Source: Roseiarcus sp963783175
GTDB taxonomy: Bacteria > Pseudomonadota > Alphaproteobacteria > Rhizobiales > Beijerinckiaceae
Assembly: GCA_963783175.1 (NCBI GenBank)
Contig: CAWANG010000022.1
Span: forward strand, 136,560-200,559
DNA: 64,000 nt
Direction of reading: 5' to 3'
Part shown: positions 44,586 through 55,375 of the stretch, one piece after another
Layout: every line of letters starts with the position of its first letter
How positions within the stretch are numbered: position 1 is the stretch's first letter
The notes under the pieces: generated by a model
The model's database searches: none
Seen by the model: only the letters and a program-made list of their open reading frames with translations
What the model was told of the DNA's origin: nothing
Made by a program: the position numbers and the translations under genes

Positions 44586-45621
44586 GGTGGCCGATGCCCC
44601 CCGCCGTCTCGTCTCGGCCGACAAGCGTCCCGAGGACGAGGCGGCGATCCGCCCGCAGTTCCTCGCCGATTTCGCCGGCCAAGAGGCGGCGCGCAAGAAT
44701 CTCGGCGTCTTCATTCAATCCGCCAAATCGCGCGGTGAAGCGCTCGATCACGTGCTATTCGTCGGTCCGCCCGGACTAGGCAAGACGACGCTGGCGCAAA
44801 TCGTGGCGCGCGAACTCGGCGTCAATTTCCGCTCGACCTCGGGGCCGGTGATCGTCAAGGCTGGGGACCTGGCGGCGCAGCTCACCAATCTCGAGCCGCG
44901 CGACGTATTGTTCATCGACGAGATTCATCGCCTCAATCCGGCGGTCGAAGAGATCCTTTATCCGGCGATGGAGGATTTCCAGCTCGACCTCATCATCGGT
45001 GCGGGGCCGGCGGCGCGCTCGGTCAAGATTGACCTCGCGCGGTTTACGTTGATCGGCGCAACGACCCGCGCCGGGCTGCTCACCACGCCGTTGCGCGACC
45101 GGTTCGGCATTCCGATCCGGCTCAATTTCTATACCACCGAGGAACTGCAGGGCATCGTCGCCCGCAGCGCCAAGGTGATCAGCCTCGCTCTTGCCGACGA
45201 CGGAGCGAACGAGATCGCCAAGCGCTCGCGCGGGACGCCGCGCATCGCCGGGCGCCTGCTCAGGCGGGTTCGCGATTTCGCCGTGGTCGAGGGAGCGACG
45301 AGCGTCACCCGCGCGCTCGCCGACCGCGCGCTCAAACTGCTCGACGTCGATGCGATCGGCCTCGACCAGATGGATCGGCGTTATCTCGACGCCATCGCGG
45401 TCAAGTTCGGCGGCGGTCCGGTCGGCGTCGAAACCATCGCCGCCGCGCTCTCCGAGCCCCGTGACGCGATCGAGGACATCATCGAGCCCTATCTCATCCA
45501 ACTGGGCTTCGTGCAGCGCACGCCGCGCGGACGATTGCTGACCTCACACGCCTTCCGCCATCTCGGCCTTGCCGAGCCCCGGCGCGCGGGACCCGAGCCG
45601 ACCCTGTTTGAGGAAGACTAG
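44572..45621 (+). CDS. ruvB: Holliday junction helicase RuvB
   Basis: A 349-residue AAA+ motor: Walker A GPPGLGKTT, Walker B LFIDEIHRLNPAVEE, sensor GATTRAGLLTTPLRDRFGI, and a C-terminal winged helix (YLIQLGFVQRTPRGR). It drives branch migration with RuvA. The ATG at 44572 lies inside the end of the preceding membrane-protein gene. Confidence 0.97.
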   Translation: MRAPEVADAPRRLVSADKRPEDEAAIRPQFLADFAGQEAARKNLGVFIQSAKSRGEALDHVLFVGPPGLGKTTLAQIVARELGVNFRSTSGPVIVKAGDLAAQLTNLEPRDVLFIDEIHRLNPAVEEILYPAMEDFQLDLIIGAGPAARSVKIDLARFTLIGATTRAGLLTTPLRDRFGIPIRLNFYTTEELQGIVARSAKVISLALADDGANEIAKRSRGTPRIAGRLLRRVRDFAVVEGATSVTRALADRALKLLDVDAIGLDQMDRRYLDAIAVKFGGGPVGVETIAAALSEPRDAIEDIIEPYLIQLGFVQRTPRGRLLTSHAFRHLGLAEPRRAGPEPTLFEED

Positions 45622-45630
45622 GCCGCGAGA

Positions 45631-46581
45631 ATGAAGACGCGTAGAGCCTCTCACGTCACCGGCTTCCTCGAGGCGCTCGCCTCCGAGCGCGGAGCGAGCT
45701 TGAACACCATCGACGCTTATCGGCGCGATCTCGCCGCCTACGAGGCCTATCTCACCGCCAAGGGCATCGACTCGCTGAAGGCGGACGCATCCTGTGTGCG
45801 CGGGTTTCTCGCCGCGCACGGCGCGCGCTCACTGAGCACCGCATCCCTCGCGCGCCGCCTGTCGGCGGTCCGTCAGTTTCACAAGTTTCTCTATGCGGAA
45901 GGATGGCGCCGTGACGACCCCACGCTTGCAGTCGAGGGCCCGCGCCGGTCGCGCCCGCTGCCCAAGCTCCTGAGCATGGCCGAGGTCGAGCGGCTGATCG
46001 CGACCGCCCGCGAGGGGCTAAACGCCGCCGAGCGGCCCTTGCGCGAACGGCTGGAGGCGGCGCGCATGGCCTGCGTGATCGAACTCATCTACGCCTCGGG
46101 GCTCAGGGTGTCGGAGGCGCTCAGCCTCAAGAAGTCGGCGGCGACGACCAAGGCGCCGCTGATCACTGTCATCGGCAAGGGCGACAAGGAGCGCCTCGCG
46201 CCTCTCTCCGGCCCCGCCCGCGCCGCAATGAGCGTGTTTCGCGCCCTGCTCGATCGAGCCGCCCCCGGCGCGGCTGCGGGTCCGTGGCTCTTTCCCGCGA
46301 TGAGCGCAAGCGGACATATGACCCGGCAGGCCTTCGCACGCGATCTCAAGCGCGTCGCCGTCGCCGCTGGAATTGACTCCAAGCGCATAAGCCCGCACGT
46401 GCTGCGCCACGCCTTCGCCAGCCATCTCTTGCAGAACGGCGCCGACTTGCGCGTGGTCCAGGACCTGCTCGGCCACGCCGACATTTCAACCACTCAGATC
46501 TATACCCATGTGCTCGACGAGCGCGCCAAGGCGATGGTGCGCGATCTGCATCCCATGAATGACGAGGGGGAGGGCGGATGA
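45631..46581 (+). CDS. xerD: Tyrosine recombinase XerD
   Basis: A 316-residue XerC/D-type recombinase with the complete catalytic set: Arg in ASGLRVSE, Lys in GKGDKER, H-x-x-R in HVLRHAFASH, His in LLGHADIS and the nucleophile Tyr in TQIYTHV. The N-terminal SAM-like domain starts FLEALASERGASLNTIDAYR. It resolves chromosome dimers at dif with XerC. It follows ruvB by nine bases; a dedicated mobile element is not suggested by context. Confidence 0.93.
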   Translation: MKTRRASHVTGFLEALASERGASLNTIDAYRRDLAAYEAYLTAKGIDSLKADASCVRGFLAAHGARSLSTASLARRLSAVRQFHKFLYAEGWRRDDPTLAVEGPRRSRPLPKLLSMAEVERLIATAREGLNAAERPLRERLEAARMACVIELIYASGLRVSEALSLKKSAATTKAPLITVIGKGDKERLAPLSGPARAAMSVFRALLDRAAPGAAAGPWLFPAMSASGHMTRQAFARDLKRVAVAAGIDSKRISPHVLRHAFASHLLQNGADLRVVQDLLGHADISTTQIYTHVLDERAKAMVRDLHPMNDEGEGG

Positions 46582-46685
46582 CGGCGCCGGGAGGCCGCAC
46601 GGCGCGACGGCCATTGCCTTGAAACCGAAAAAGGGCTTCGATGGCGCCGACGCTCGCTGCGCGAGCCCATGTCAGGAGGAGATGC

Positions 46686-48275
46686 ATGAAAGCCCTCACG
46701 TTTGCCGGCGTCGGACTTGCCGCCTTGCTCGCGAGCGCGGGGTTGAGCGCGGCCAAGACCCTGGTCTATTGCTCGGAAGGCAGCCCGGAAAATTTCACCC
46801 CGGCGATCAACACCACCGGCACCAGCTTCGACGCCGCGCGGCCGGTCTACAACCGCCTGACCGAATTCAAACGCGGCACGACCGAGGTCGTCCCCGGCCT
46901 CGCCGAGAGCTGGGAGGTCGCCGACGGCGGCAAGACGATCACCTTCCACCTGCGGAAGGGCGTCAAATTCCACTCGATGAAGGACTTCAAGCCGACCCGC
47001 GATTTCAACGCCGACGACGTCCTGTTCTCGATCAACCGCCAGTGGAAGCCCGACAATCCCTACGCCAAGGTCTCCGGCGGCAAGTATGACTATTTCGACG
47101 ACATGGATATGCCGAAGCTGCTCGATTCGGTCGAAAAAACGGACGATTACACCGTCGTCATGAAGCTCAAGACGCCAAACGTCGCCATCCTCGCCAATCT
47201 GGCGATGGACTTCATGGCGATCGGCTCGGCGGAATACGCCGATTTCCTGCTCAAGAAAGGAACGCCCGAGCAGTTCGACCAGGCCCCGGTCGGCACCGGC
47301 CCGTTCTCGTTCGTCGCCTACCAGAAGGATTCCGTCATCCGCTACAAGGCGAACAAGGATTATTACGGCGAGAAGGCGCTGGTCGACGACCTCGTCTTCG
47401 CCATCACGCCGGACGCGACCGCGCGCTACGCCAAGCTGAAGGCCGGCGAATGCCACATCAACGCATATCCAAGGCCCGCCGACCTCGAAGAGATGGAGAA
47501 GGATTCAACGCTCAAGGTGATCAACGCGCCCGGCCTCAACGTCGCCTTTTTGGCGTTCAACAATACGAAGCCGCCGCTCGACAAGAAGGAGGTTCGCCAG
47601 GCGCTCGCGATGGCGGTCGATCGCGACGCGATCATCAAGGACGTCTATCTCGGAGCGGGCTCGAAAGCGACGACGTTGATCCCGCCGACCATGTGGTCCT
47701 ACGACGACAAGATTCCCGACACGCCTTACGACCCTGAAAAGGCAAAAGCGATGCTGGCGGCGGCCGGGGTCAAGACGCCGCTCGACATCGACCTCTGGTA
47801 CCAGCCAGTACAGCGCCCCTATAATCCGAACGGCAAACGGATTGGCGAAATGATGCAGGCCGACCTCGCCAAGATCGGCGTCAACGCCAAGCTCGTCACC
47901 TATGAGTGGGGTGAATATCGAAAGCGCATGCAGGCCGGCGAAGATATGACGGGGCAATTAGGCTGGACCGGCGACAACGGCGATCCCGACAACTTCTTTT
48001 TCCTCGACAGCTGCGTCGACGGCAAGCCGGTCAATAATAATATTCCGAAATGGTGCAACACGGAGTTCAACGATCTGCTCGTCAGGGCGCGCACGATTCC
48101 CGATCAGGCCGAGCGCGCGAAGCTCTATCAGCGCATGCAGGAAATCGAGCACGATGAGCAGCCGGAGCTTCTCGTCGCCCATTCGATCGTGTTCGAAGCC
48201 ATGCGCTCCAACGTCACCGGCTATAGGCAGAGTCCGCTCGGAACGCACGAGTTCGAAGGCGTCGACCTCCAATAG
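46686..48275 (+). CDS. dppA: Dipeptide-type ABC transporter substrate-binding protein
   Basis: A 529-residue SBP_bac_5 protein. The signal peptide is MKALTFAGVGLAALLASAGL with cleavage after SAAK. The mature start KTLVYCSEGSPENFTPAINT is very close to DppA. VPGLAESWEVADGGKTITFH and the PVGTGPF motif follow. The ATG has an AGGAGGAG site. It binds peptides in the periplasm for the DppBCDF transporter that follows. A 12-bp stem-loop separates it from dppB. DppA proteins can also carry heme precursors, so peptide specificity is by family. Confidence 0.93.
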   Translation: MKALTFAGVGLAALLASAGLSAAKTLVYCSEGSPENFTPAINTTGTSFDAARPVYNRLTEFKRGTTEVVPGLAESWEVADGGKTITFHLRKGVKFHSMKDFKPTRDFNADDVLFSINRQWKPDNPYAKVSGGKYDYFDDMDMPKLLDSVEKTDDYTVVMKLKTPNVAILANLAMDFMAIGSAEYADFLLKKGTPEQFDQAPVGTGPFSFVAYQKDSVIRYKANKDYYGEKALVDDLVFAITPDATARYAKLKAGECHINAYPRPADLEEMEKDSTLKVINAPGLNVAFLAFNNTKPPLDKKEVRQALAMAVDRDAIIKDVYLGAGSKATTLIPPTMWSYDDKIPDTPYDPEKAKAMLAAAGVKTPLDIDLWYQPVQRPYNPNGKRIGEMMQADLAKIGVNAKLVTYEWGEYRKRMQAGEDMTGQLGWTGDNGDPDNFFFLDSCVDGKPVNNNIPKWCNTEFNDLLVRARTIPDQAERAKLYQRMQEIEHDEQPELLVAHSIVFEAMRSNVTGYRQSPLGTHEFEGVDLQ

Positions 48276-48283
48276 GGCCGGTC

Positions 48284-48319
48284 CGGGCTCCGCCCATGTC
48301 CCATAAGGGGCGGAGCCCG
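48284..48319 (+). terminator. Stem-loop between dppA and dppB
   Basis: Perfect 12-bp GC-rich arms (48284-48295 and 48308-48319) with a 12-base loop, eight bases beyond the dppA stop and followed by a weak T-rich stretch. In such operons a hairpin here commonly stabilises the binding-protein message and lowers expression of the membrane and ATPase genes. Confidence 0.7.
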
Positions 48320-48336
48320 CTGTTTTCGGATCGGCC

Positions 48337-49350
48337 ATGCTCGCCTACTTTTTTCGCCGCGTCGCGCTGACCATCCCGACCTTTCTGGCGTTGATGTTCC
48401 TGACCTTCGTCGCCATCCGGCTGGTGCCGGGCGATCCGGTCGAGGTCAGGACCGGCGAGCATGGCATGTCGGCGGAGCGGCTGGCCTACTTCCGCCATGA
48501 GCTCGGCCTCGACCAGCCGGTCTGGAAGCAGTTTGTCGGCTATATCTGGCGCCTCGCGCACGGCGATTTCGGCGTCTCGCTCTCGTCGCAGCAGAAGGTC
48601 CTGACCGAGTTTCTGACCCTGTTCCCGGCGACCCTCGAACTGTCGTTCTTCGCCATGCTGTTCGCGATTGCGGTCGGCGTGCCGGCCGGGGCTTTCGCAG
48701 CCGTCAAGCGCGGCGGCGTCTACGACCAGGCGCTGATGACGATCTCGCTGTTCGGCTATTCGATGCCGATCTTCTGGTGGGGCCTGCTGCTCATCATGTT
48801 CGTTTCGGTCAGGCTTGGGCTGCTGCCGGTCTCGGGCCGCATCGACCTCATCAACTACTCGTTCGATCAGCCAACCGGGTTCATGACCATCGACGCGCTC
48901 CTGTCCGATCAGCCGGGCGCTTTCCTCGACGCGCTGCGCCATCTCGTTCTGCCGGCGATCGTGCTCGGCACCGTGCCGCTCGCCGTCATCGCCCGTATGA
49001 CCCGCTCCTCGATGCTCGAGGTCCTGAACGAGGATTACGTCCGCACCGCGCGCGCTAAGGGGCTCAGGCCCCGCCGGGTCATCGGAGTGCACGCGCTGCG
49101 CAACGCGCTGTTGCCGGTGGTGACGGTGATCGGCCTGTCGATTTCCGGCTTGATGGCCGGCGCAGTGCTGACGGAGACCATCTTCTCCTGGCCGGGCGTC
49201 GGCCATTGGCTCATCGATTCGATCGGCCGGCGCGACTACCCGGCGCTGCAGGGCGGGGTGATGCTGATCTCGACCGTCGTCATCGCGGTCAATCTTCTGG
49301 TCGATCTCGTCTATGGCGTCATCGATCCGAGGATCAGTCATGGCCGCTGA
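48337..49350 (+). CDS. dppB: Dipeptide ABC transporter permease DppB
   Basis: A 337-residue permease with an N-terminal helix starting MLAYFFRRVALTIPTFLALM, the LVPGDPVE periplasmic motif, six predicted helices and the EAA-loop sequence YVRTARAKGLRPRRVIGVHA that contacts the ATPases. It ends inside the start of dppC (11-base overlap). Confidence 0.95.
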   Translation: MLAYFFRRVALTIPTFLALMFLTFVAIRLVPGDPVEVRTGEHGMSAERLAYFRHELGLDQPVWKQFVGYIWRLAHGDFGVSLSSQQKVLTEFLTLFPATLELSFFAMLFAIAVGVPAGAFAAVKRGGVYDQALMTISLFGYSMPIFWWGLLLIMFVSVRLGLLPVSGRIDLINYSFDQPTGFMTIDALLSDQPGAFLDALRHLVLPAIVLGTVPLAVIARMTRSSMLEVLNEDYVRTARAKGLRPRRVIGVHALRNALLPVVTVIGLSISGLMAGAVLTETIFSWPGVGHWLIDSIGRRDYPALQGGVMLISTVVIAVNLLVDLVYGVIDPRISHGR

Positions 49351-50266
49351 CGCCGCCGCGCTGGAGACCCCGATCGCCGAGGAGGCGGCAGCCGTCCTCG
49401 CCCAACCCTCGCCGCTGGCCTCGTTCTGGGCCGCTTTCCGCGAAAACCGGGGCGCCGTTTTTGGCCTCGCCGTTTTTGGCCTCGTCGTTCTGCTGGCTTT
49501 GGCGGCGAATGTCGTCGCCCCCTATTCGCCGATCGAGCAGTTCCGCGACGCGGTGCGGGCGCCGCCGGTCTGGGAGGCGGGCGGTTCGTGGCGTTTTGTG
49601 CTCGGAACCGACGGCGACGGGCACGACATGCTGTCGCGCCTCATCTTCGGGGCGCGGGTGTCGCTATTCATCGGCCTCTCGGTGATGTGCGTTTCGTTCG
49701 TCATCGGCGTCGCGCTGGGCCTCGCCGCCGCGATGACCGGCCCGATCGTTGACGTCGCCATCACGCGGCTGATGGACCTGATTCTGGCCGTGCCGAGCCT
49801 GGTGCTCGCCGTTCTTGTCGTCGCGGTTCTCGGGCCGAGTCTCGCCAACACCATCGTCGCGGTGACCATCGTCTATCTGCCGCAATACGTGCGCCTGACG
49901 CGCGCTTCCGCGCTAGGCGAACTCAACAAGGACTATGTGACCGCCGCGCGCGTGGCCGGCGTCGGGCCGCTCAGGCTTGCCTATTCAACCGTGTTGCCCA
50001 ATTGCCTCGCCCCCTTGATCGTGCAGGCCGCGCTTGGCGTGTCGAGCGCCATTCTCGAGGCGGCGGCGCTCGGCTTCCTGGGGCTTGGCGCTCAGCCGCC
50101 GACCCCGGAATGGGGTACGATGCTGGCCGATGCGCGCGAATTCATCCGCTCCGACCCCTGGATCGTCACACTCCCCGGCTTGGCGATTCTCATCACCGTC
50201 CTCGCCATCAACCTGACCGGCGACGGCCTGCGCGACGCGCTCGACCCCAAGATGCGGCGAAGCTGA
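49340..50266 (+). CDS. dppC: Dipeptide ABC transporter permease DppC
   Basis: A 308-residue permease. The long soluble N-terminus is followed by a helix, VFGLAVFGLVVLLALAANVV, the HLGTD-like LGTDGDGHDMLSRL, and the EAA loop DYVTAARVAGVGPLRLAYST. The start ATG at 49340 overlaps the dppB end; the stop overlaps the dppD start by one base (TGATG at 50264). Confidence 0.94.
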   Translation: MAADAAALETPIAEEAAAVLAQPSPLASFWAAFRENRGAVFGLAVFGLVVLLALAANVVAPYSPIEQFRDAVRAPPVWEAGGSWRFVLGTDGDGHDMLSRLIFGARVSLFIGLSVMCVSFVIGVALGLAAAMTGPIVDVAITRLMDLILAVPSLVLAVLVVAVLGPSLANTIVAVTIVYLPQYVRLTRASALGELNKDYVTAARVAGVGPLRLAYSTVLPNCLAPLIVQAALGVSSAILEAAALGFLGLGAQPPTPEWGTMLADAREFIRSDPWIVTLPGLAILITVLAINLTGDGLRDALDPKMRRS

Positions 50267-51266
50267 TGACGGCGCATCTGCTCGACATCCGCAATCTTTC
50301 CGTCTCCTTCCCGACCCGCCACGGAGCGTTCAAGGCGGTCGACGGCCTCGATCTCACGATCGAGAGCAACGAAGTGCTGGCGATCGTCGGCGAATCCGGT
50401 TCGGGCAAGTCGGTGGCGATGCTGGCGGCGATGGGACTTTTGCCTCCTGCGGCGATCGTCGCCGCCGACCGCATGGCGTTCGACGGCGCCGATCTCATGA
50501 CTATGACTGCCGACGAGCGGCGGCGGCTCGCCGGCAAGGACATGGCGATGATCTTCCAGGAGCCGATGTCGTCGCTCAATCCGTGCTTCACCGTCGGCTT
50601 TCAGATCGACGAAGCGCTGAAGACGCATCTAAGCCTCAATCGCGCCGAACGCGGCCGGCGCATCGTCGAGCTTTTGGCCGAAGTCGGCATTCCCGATCCA
50701 GTGCGCCGGGCGCGCGCCTTTCCCCACCAGCTTTCAGGCGGCATGAGCCAACGCGTCATGATCGCGATGGCGCTCGCCTGCCGGCCCAAGCTCTTGATAG
50801 CCGACGAGCCGACGACGGCGCTCGACGTGACGATCCAGGCCCAGATCCTCGATCTTCTCATGCGGCTCAAGCGCGACAACGGCATGGGGCTCGTGCTCAT
50901 TACCCATGACATGGGCGTCGTCGCCGAGACCGCCGATCGGGTCATTGTCATGTACGCCGGCCAGCAGATGGAGATCAATGCGACGCGCGACCTGTTCGCC
51001 GATCCCCATCACCCCTATACTGCGGCGCTGCTGGCGGCCTTGCCAGAGCGGGCGACCGAACGGCGCCTGCCGGCCATTCCCGGCGTCGTGCCCGGACAGT
51101 TCGACCGGCCGCGCGGCTGCTCGTTCTCGCCGCGCTGCGCCTTCGTCTTCGACGCCTGCCGTCACGTCGCGCCGCAACGGGCGGAAGCCGCGCTCGGCCG
51201 CGCCCGGTGTCTGACCCCCCTCGTCTCCGGGTTGCCCCGGGCGGTCGCGCTGCACGGAGCCGCCTC

Positions 51267-51270
<4 letters not shown>
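50266..51270 (+). CDS. dppD: Dipeptide ABC transporter ATPase DppD
   Basis: A 334-residue ATPase: Walker A GESGSGKS, Q-loop MIFQEPMSSLNPCF, signature LSGGMSQRV, Walker B LLIADEPTTALDV and the H-loop LITHDMG. The C-terminal oligopeptide-transporter region has the three Cys of a probable iron-sulfur motif (GCSFSPRCAFVFDAC). It pairs with DppF. GTGA overlap with dppF at 51267. Confidence 0.95.
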
Positions 51271-52225
<955 letters not shown>

Positions 52226-52229
<4 letters not shown>

Positions 52230-53839
52230 GCGCGGAAACCTATGACTTCATCGTCGTCGGCGCCGGCTCGGCCGGCTGCGTGCTCGCCAATCGGCTGAGC
52301 CGCGATCCCGGCAACCGCGTTCTCCTCGTCGAGGCCGGCGGGAGCGACAACTGGATCTGGTTTCATATTCCCGTTGGGTACCTTTACGCGATCGGGAATC
52401 CGCGCGCCGACTGGATGTTCAAGACCGCGCCCGACGCCGGCCTCGGCGGCCGCTCGATCGCCTATCCGCGCGGACGTGTCGTCGGCGGCTCGTCGGCCAT
52501 CAACGCAATGATCTATATGCGCGGCCAGGCGGCCGACTACGACGGCTGGCGACAGCTCGGCCTTTCCGGCTGGGGCTGGGACGACGTGCTGCCCTATTTC
52601 ATCCGCCAGGAGGACCACCACGGCGGCGTCAGCGCCTTGCACGGGACAGGCGGCGAATGGCGGGTTGAGCGCCCGCGGGTTTCCTGGCCGATCCTCGATG
52701 CGGTCCGAGATGCTGGGGTTGAGATCGGCATCCCGAAAATCGACGACTTCAATCACGGCGACAACGAGGGCTCGGCCTATTTCGAAGTCAACCAGCGCCG
52801 GGGGCGGCGCTGGAGCGCGGCGCGCGGATTTTTGAAGCCGATCCTCAAGCGGCCGAACCTGCGTCTGGCGACAGGCGCTCATGTCGAGCGGATTCTTTTC
52901 GACGGCCGCCGCGCGATCGGCCTTCAATACAGCCAGGACGGCCAGAGCCGCCAGGCGCGCGCGAGCGCCGAGGTGGTTCTGGCGGCCGGCGCGATCGGTT
53001 CGCCGCACCTCCTCGAACTCTCCGGCGTCGGGCGGCCGGAGCTCATCCAGGCGATTGGCGCGCCGGTCGTCCACGCGCTTCCGGGGGTGGGTGAAAACCT
53101 GCAGGACCATCTGCAGCTCAGGGCCATTTTCGCCGTCAAAGGCGCGCGCACGCTCAATATCGACTATCGGTCGCCGTTCAAGCGGGCGATGATGGGGCTC
53201 GACTACGCGCTTCGCCGGCGCGGGCCGATGACCATGGCGCCCTCGCAGCTCGGCCTGTTCACGCGGTCGTCGCCTGACTACGGCGCCGCCAATATCGAGT
53301 TCCATGTCCAGCCATTGTCGCTCGACAGGTTCGGCGAGCCGCTGCACGCTTATCCGGCGATAACGATCAGCGTCTGCAACCTGCGCCCGGAGAGCCGCGG
53401 CTCGAGCCATGCCGCCAGCGCCGATCCGCGCGCCGCGCCGGTCATAAAGCCCAACTATCTGTCGACGCTGGCCGATCGGCGGGTCGCCGTGGACTCGATC
53501 CGCCTTGCGCGCCGCCTCGCCGCGGCGTCCGCACTCGCGCGCTACACGCCCCATGAGCTCAAGCCGGGCGCGCAACTCATGAACGACGATGAGCTGGCGC
53601 AGGCGGCGAGCGAGATCGGGACGACGATTTTCCATCCCGTCGGCACTGCCGGGATGGGACCGGCGCACGATGCGGCGGCGGTGGTCGACGAGCGGCTCAG
53701 GGTATACGGCCTCGGGGGCCTACGCGTCGCCGACGCTTCAGTCATGCCACGCATCACCTCGGGCAACACCGGCTCGCCGACCATGATGATCGCCGAAAAG
53801 GCGGCCGAGATGATCCTCGCCGACGCGAAGGCCGCCTGA
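52226..53839 (+). CDS. GMC-family FAD oxidoreductase (choline dehydrogenase-like)
   Basis: A 537-residue flavoprotein. FAD-binding IVVGAGSAGCVLANRLS lies at residues 9-25. The GMC signatures are PRGRVVGGSSAINAMIYMRG and GAIGSPHLLELSGVG, and the catalytic His is in FHPVGTAGMG with an Asn in SGNTGSPTMM. It oxidises an alcohol; the clade looks like choline dehydrogenase/alcohol dehydrogenase types, without a defined substrate. It begins with GTG inside the dppF stop (GTGA at 52226), and its own stop overlaps mmcB by one base, so it is translated as part of the dipeptide-transporter operon. The imported compound may be its substrate. Confidence 0.92.
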
Positions 53840-54324
53840 TGCGGGACGAATGGCGGGGGCTGCCGGCCGATAGGCGCCAATCGGAGACGGCGCTCATGAT
53901 CGCCCGCGGCGTCCGGCGTCTGCTTCGGGCGCGCGGGTTCTCGAGCCTGACCGAACTGCCGCTGACCGACGGACGGCGCGCCGACATCGCGGCGGTCAAT
54001 GGCGACGGCGAGGTGCTGATCGTCGAGGTCAAGTCGTCCCCGGCGGACTTTCGCGCCGACCGCAAGTGGCGCGACTATGTCGCCTGCTGCGATCGGCTCT
54101 ATTTCGCAATCTCGGAGCGCACGCCGGCTGCGTTGATGCCCCTCGAGGCTGGCCTCATCGTCGCCGATACTTACGGCGCGGAAATCGTGCGCGAAGCCGA
54201 ACTCCAGCGCATGGCGCCGTCAAGCCGCCGGGCGGTCCTGCTGCGCTTCGCCCAGGCTGCGGCCGACCGTCTGCATCGGCTGGCCGACCCAGCGGGAACG
54301 GCGGAGTCCTGGCGGGAAAAATGA
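53839..54324 (+). CDS. mmcB: MmcB-family DNA repair protein
   Basis: A 161-residue protein with a restriction-endonuclease-like core: ADIAAVNGDGEVLIVEVKSS (D and E-x-K), then DFRADRKWRDYVACCDRLYF. This matches MmcB, an SOS-linked nuclease-like protein of alphaproteobacteria needed for tolerance to mitomycin C. It overlaps the GMC gene by one base and ends at a GGCCGCC hairpin shared with the convergent PEP-CTERM gene. Confidence 0.88.
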   Translation: MRDEWRGLPADRRQSETALMIARGVRRLLRARGFSSLTELPLTDGRRADIAAVNGDGEVLIVEVKSSPADFRADRKWRDYVACCDRLYFAISERTPAALMPLEAGLIVADTYGAEIVREAELQRMAPSSRRAVLLRFAQAAADRLHRLADPAGTAESWREK

Positions 54325-54350
54325 AAAGGCCGCCTTGCGGCGGCCCTTTT
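54324..54350. terminator. Bidirectional GGCCGCC hairpin terminator, copy 1
   Basis: AAAAGGCCGCC and GGCGGCCCTTTT arms around a four-base loop. The A-run on one side and the T-run on the other let it serve both mmcB (plus) and the convergent PEP-CTERM gene ending at 54373 (minus). It is one of four nearly identical hairpins in this part of the window. Confidence 0.8.
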
Positions 54351-54372
54351 AACGTTTGAGAGCGGCGACCGA

Positions 54373-54903
54373 TCAGATCGCGACCGCCCGACCCTTCGCG
54401 CCCCGATGGAACGCCGCGTAGCCGAGCCCGACAAATCCCAGCATCAGCATCGCCCAGGTCGCCGGCTCAGGAACCGCCGATGTCGACACGGTGCCGCCGA
54501 TGCCGAGCTTCGTAACATCAACCGTTCCGGTTATCTCGGCGGTATAGTCTCCAGGGCCGAGGATCTTGCTGAAGCTCGCGGTATAAGCCGAACCGGAGAA
54601 CGTGAGCGGCACAGATTCTACGAGCAACGCCCCTTCGAAGAGCTCCAGAACCCCCGGAGTGTATGAATGGCTGCTGGCAGTCGCGATGGTCGCCGAGAGG
54701 GCGGTTATCGCCTCGACCGACAGGTCGAACGTACCCTCGACTGAAACCCCACCAGTCGGAACGGTCTCATTGTATGAGCCGGCGTTGGCCGGATCGAGAT
54801 TTCCGAGAGGCGTAACGCCGGCGAAAGCCGAGCCCGAAAGAAGTGACAGGCCCAGCGCGACCGCCGCGCCGCTAGCCAAAATCCTCGCTGCAAACTTAGT
54901 CAT
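54373..54903 (-). CDS. PEP-CTERM exported protein, minus-strand paralogue A
   Basis: A 176-residue protein. The signal peptide (MTKFAARILASGAAVALGLS) is cut after SAFA. The mature part begins GVTPLGNLDPANAGSYNET, contains EGTFDLSVEAITALSATIAT, and ends with the sorting motif VPEPATWAMLMLGFVGLGYA and a basic tail. It is exported and presumably processed by an exosortase outside the window. It shares most of its length with the next gene (55376-55921). The start ATG at 54903 is preferred to 54936 because it begins the signal peptide. Four ACCTA-type elements lie upstream. Confidence 0.85.
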   Translation of the reverse strand: MTKFAARILASGAAVALGLSLLSGSAFAGVTPLGNLDPANAGSYNETVPTGGVSVEGTFDLSVEAITALSATIATASSHSYTPGVLELFEGALLVESVPLTFSGSAYTASFSKILGPGDYTAEITGTVDVTKLGIGGTVSTSAVPEPATWAMLMLGFVGLGYAAFHRGAKGRAVAI

Positions 54904-55375
54904 TGAATCCCCCGATATCGATAAACAGACCCGCACCCCTGCAACTAAGCAGGTGCAGTAAGGTCGGTCAAGTCATAATCCGTGCCGTTACGGTAGGGAA
55001 AGTTACCTATACGCCCGTCGAAAAAGCTTAACGAGGATTTGTCAACCCCTTTTGCTGCCGTTACTATGGGTGGTATTACCTATACAACTACCTATAAAGT
55101 AACCGATATTGGTAGAGACACCTAGGTATCCGCCGCAAAGCACTTATCCGTGCCGCCCGCCGGCTTTCGCCACTGCACACACTGTTGTTCGCTTCGCCAC
55201 GACGGCGACCTCAAACCGGACCGCCGTGTCGGCCCAGCAGGGGCACATTGCTGCCGTCGTTGAGGAATGCCGCCGGCGCCGACCCGCGGCGCATCACCTG
55301 GGCGCCAACAAATCCGCGAGCCCGCAATCAACAAAAAAGGCCGCCTCGCGGCGGCCCTTTGCGAGTGCTCAGCGA
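54904..55375. promoter_or_regulatory. Upstream region of PEP-CTERM gene A with four ACCTA elements
   Basis: This 472-bp gap is AT-rich near 54960-55120 compared with its surroundings. It contains TTACCTAT at 55003-55010 and 55076-55083, CTACCTAT at 55088-55095, and CACCTAGGT at 55119-55127, all in the same orientation on the plus strand. The right-hand part (55130-55330) shows no gene. Confidence 0.55.
55333..55360. terminator. GGCCGCC hairpin terminator, copy 2
   Basis: AAAAAAGGCCGCC, a short loop and GGCGGCCCTTT. On the minus strand the hairpin is followed by six T, ending the PEP-CTERM gene whose stop codon is at 55376. Confidence 0.8.

Noticed and set aside
45631..46581. The tyrosine recombinase as the integrase of a mobile element
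   Set aside because: Sequence and position next to ruvB fit chromosomal XerD; no attachment-site repeats, tRNA or phage genes are nearby.
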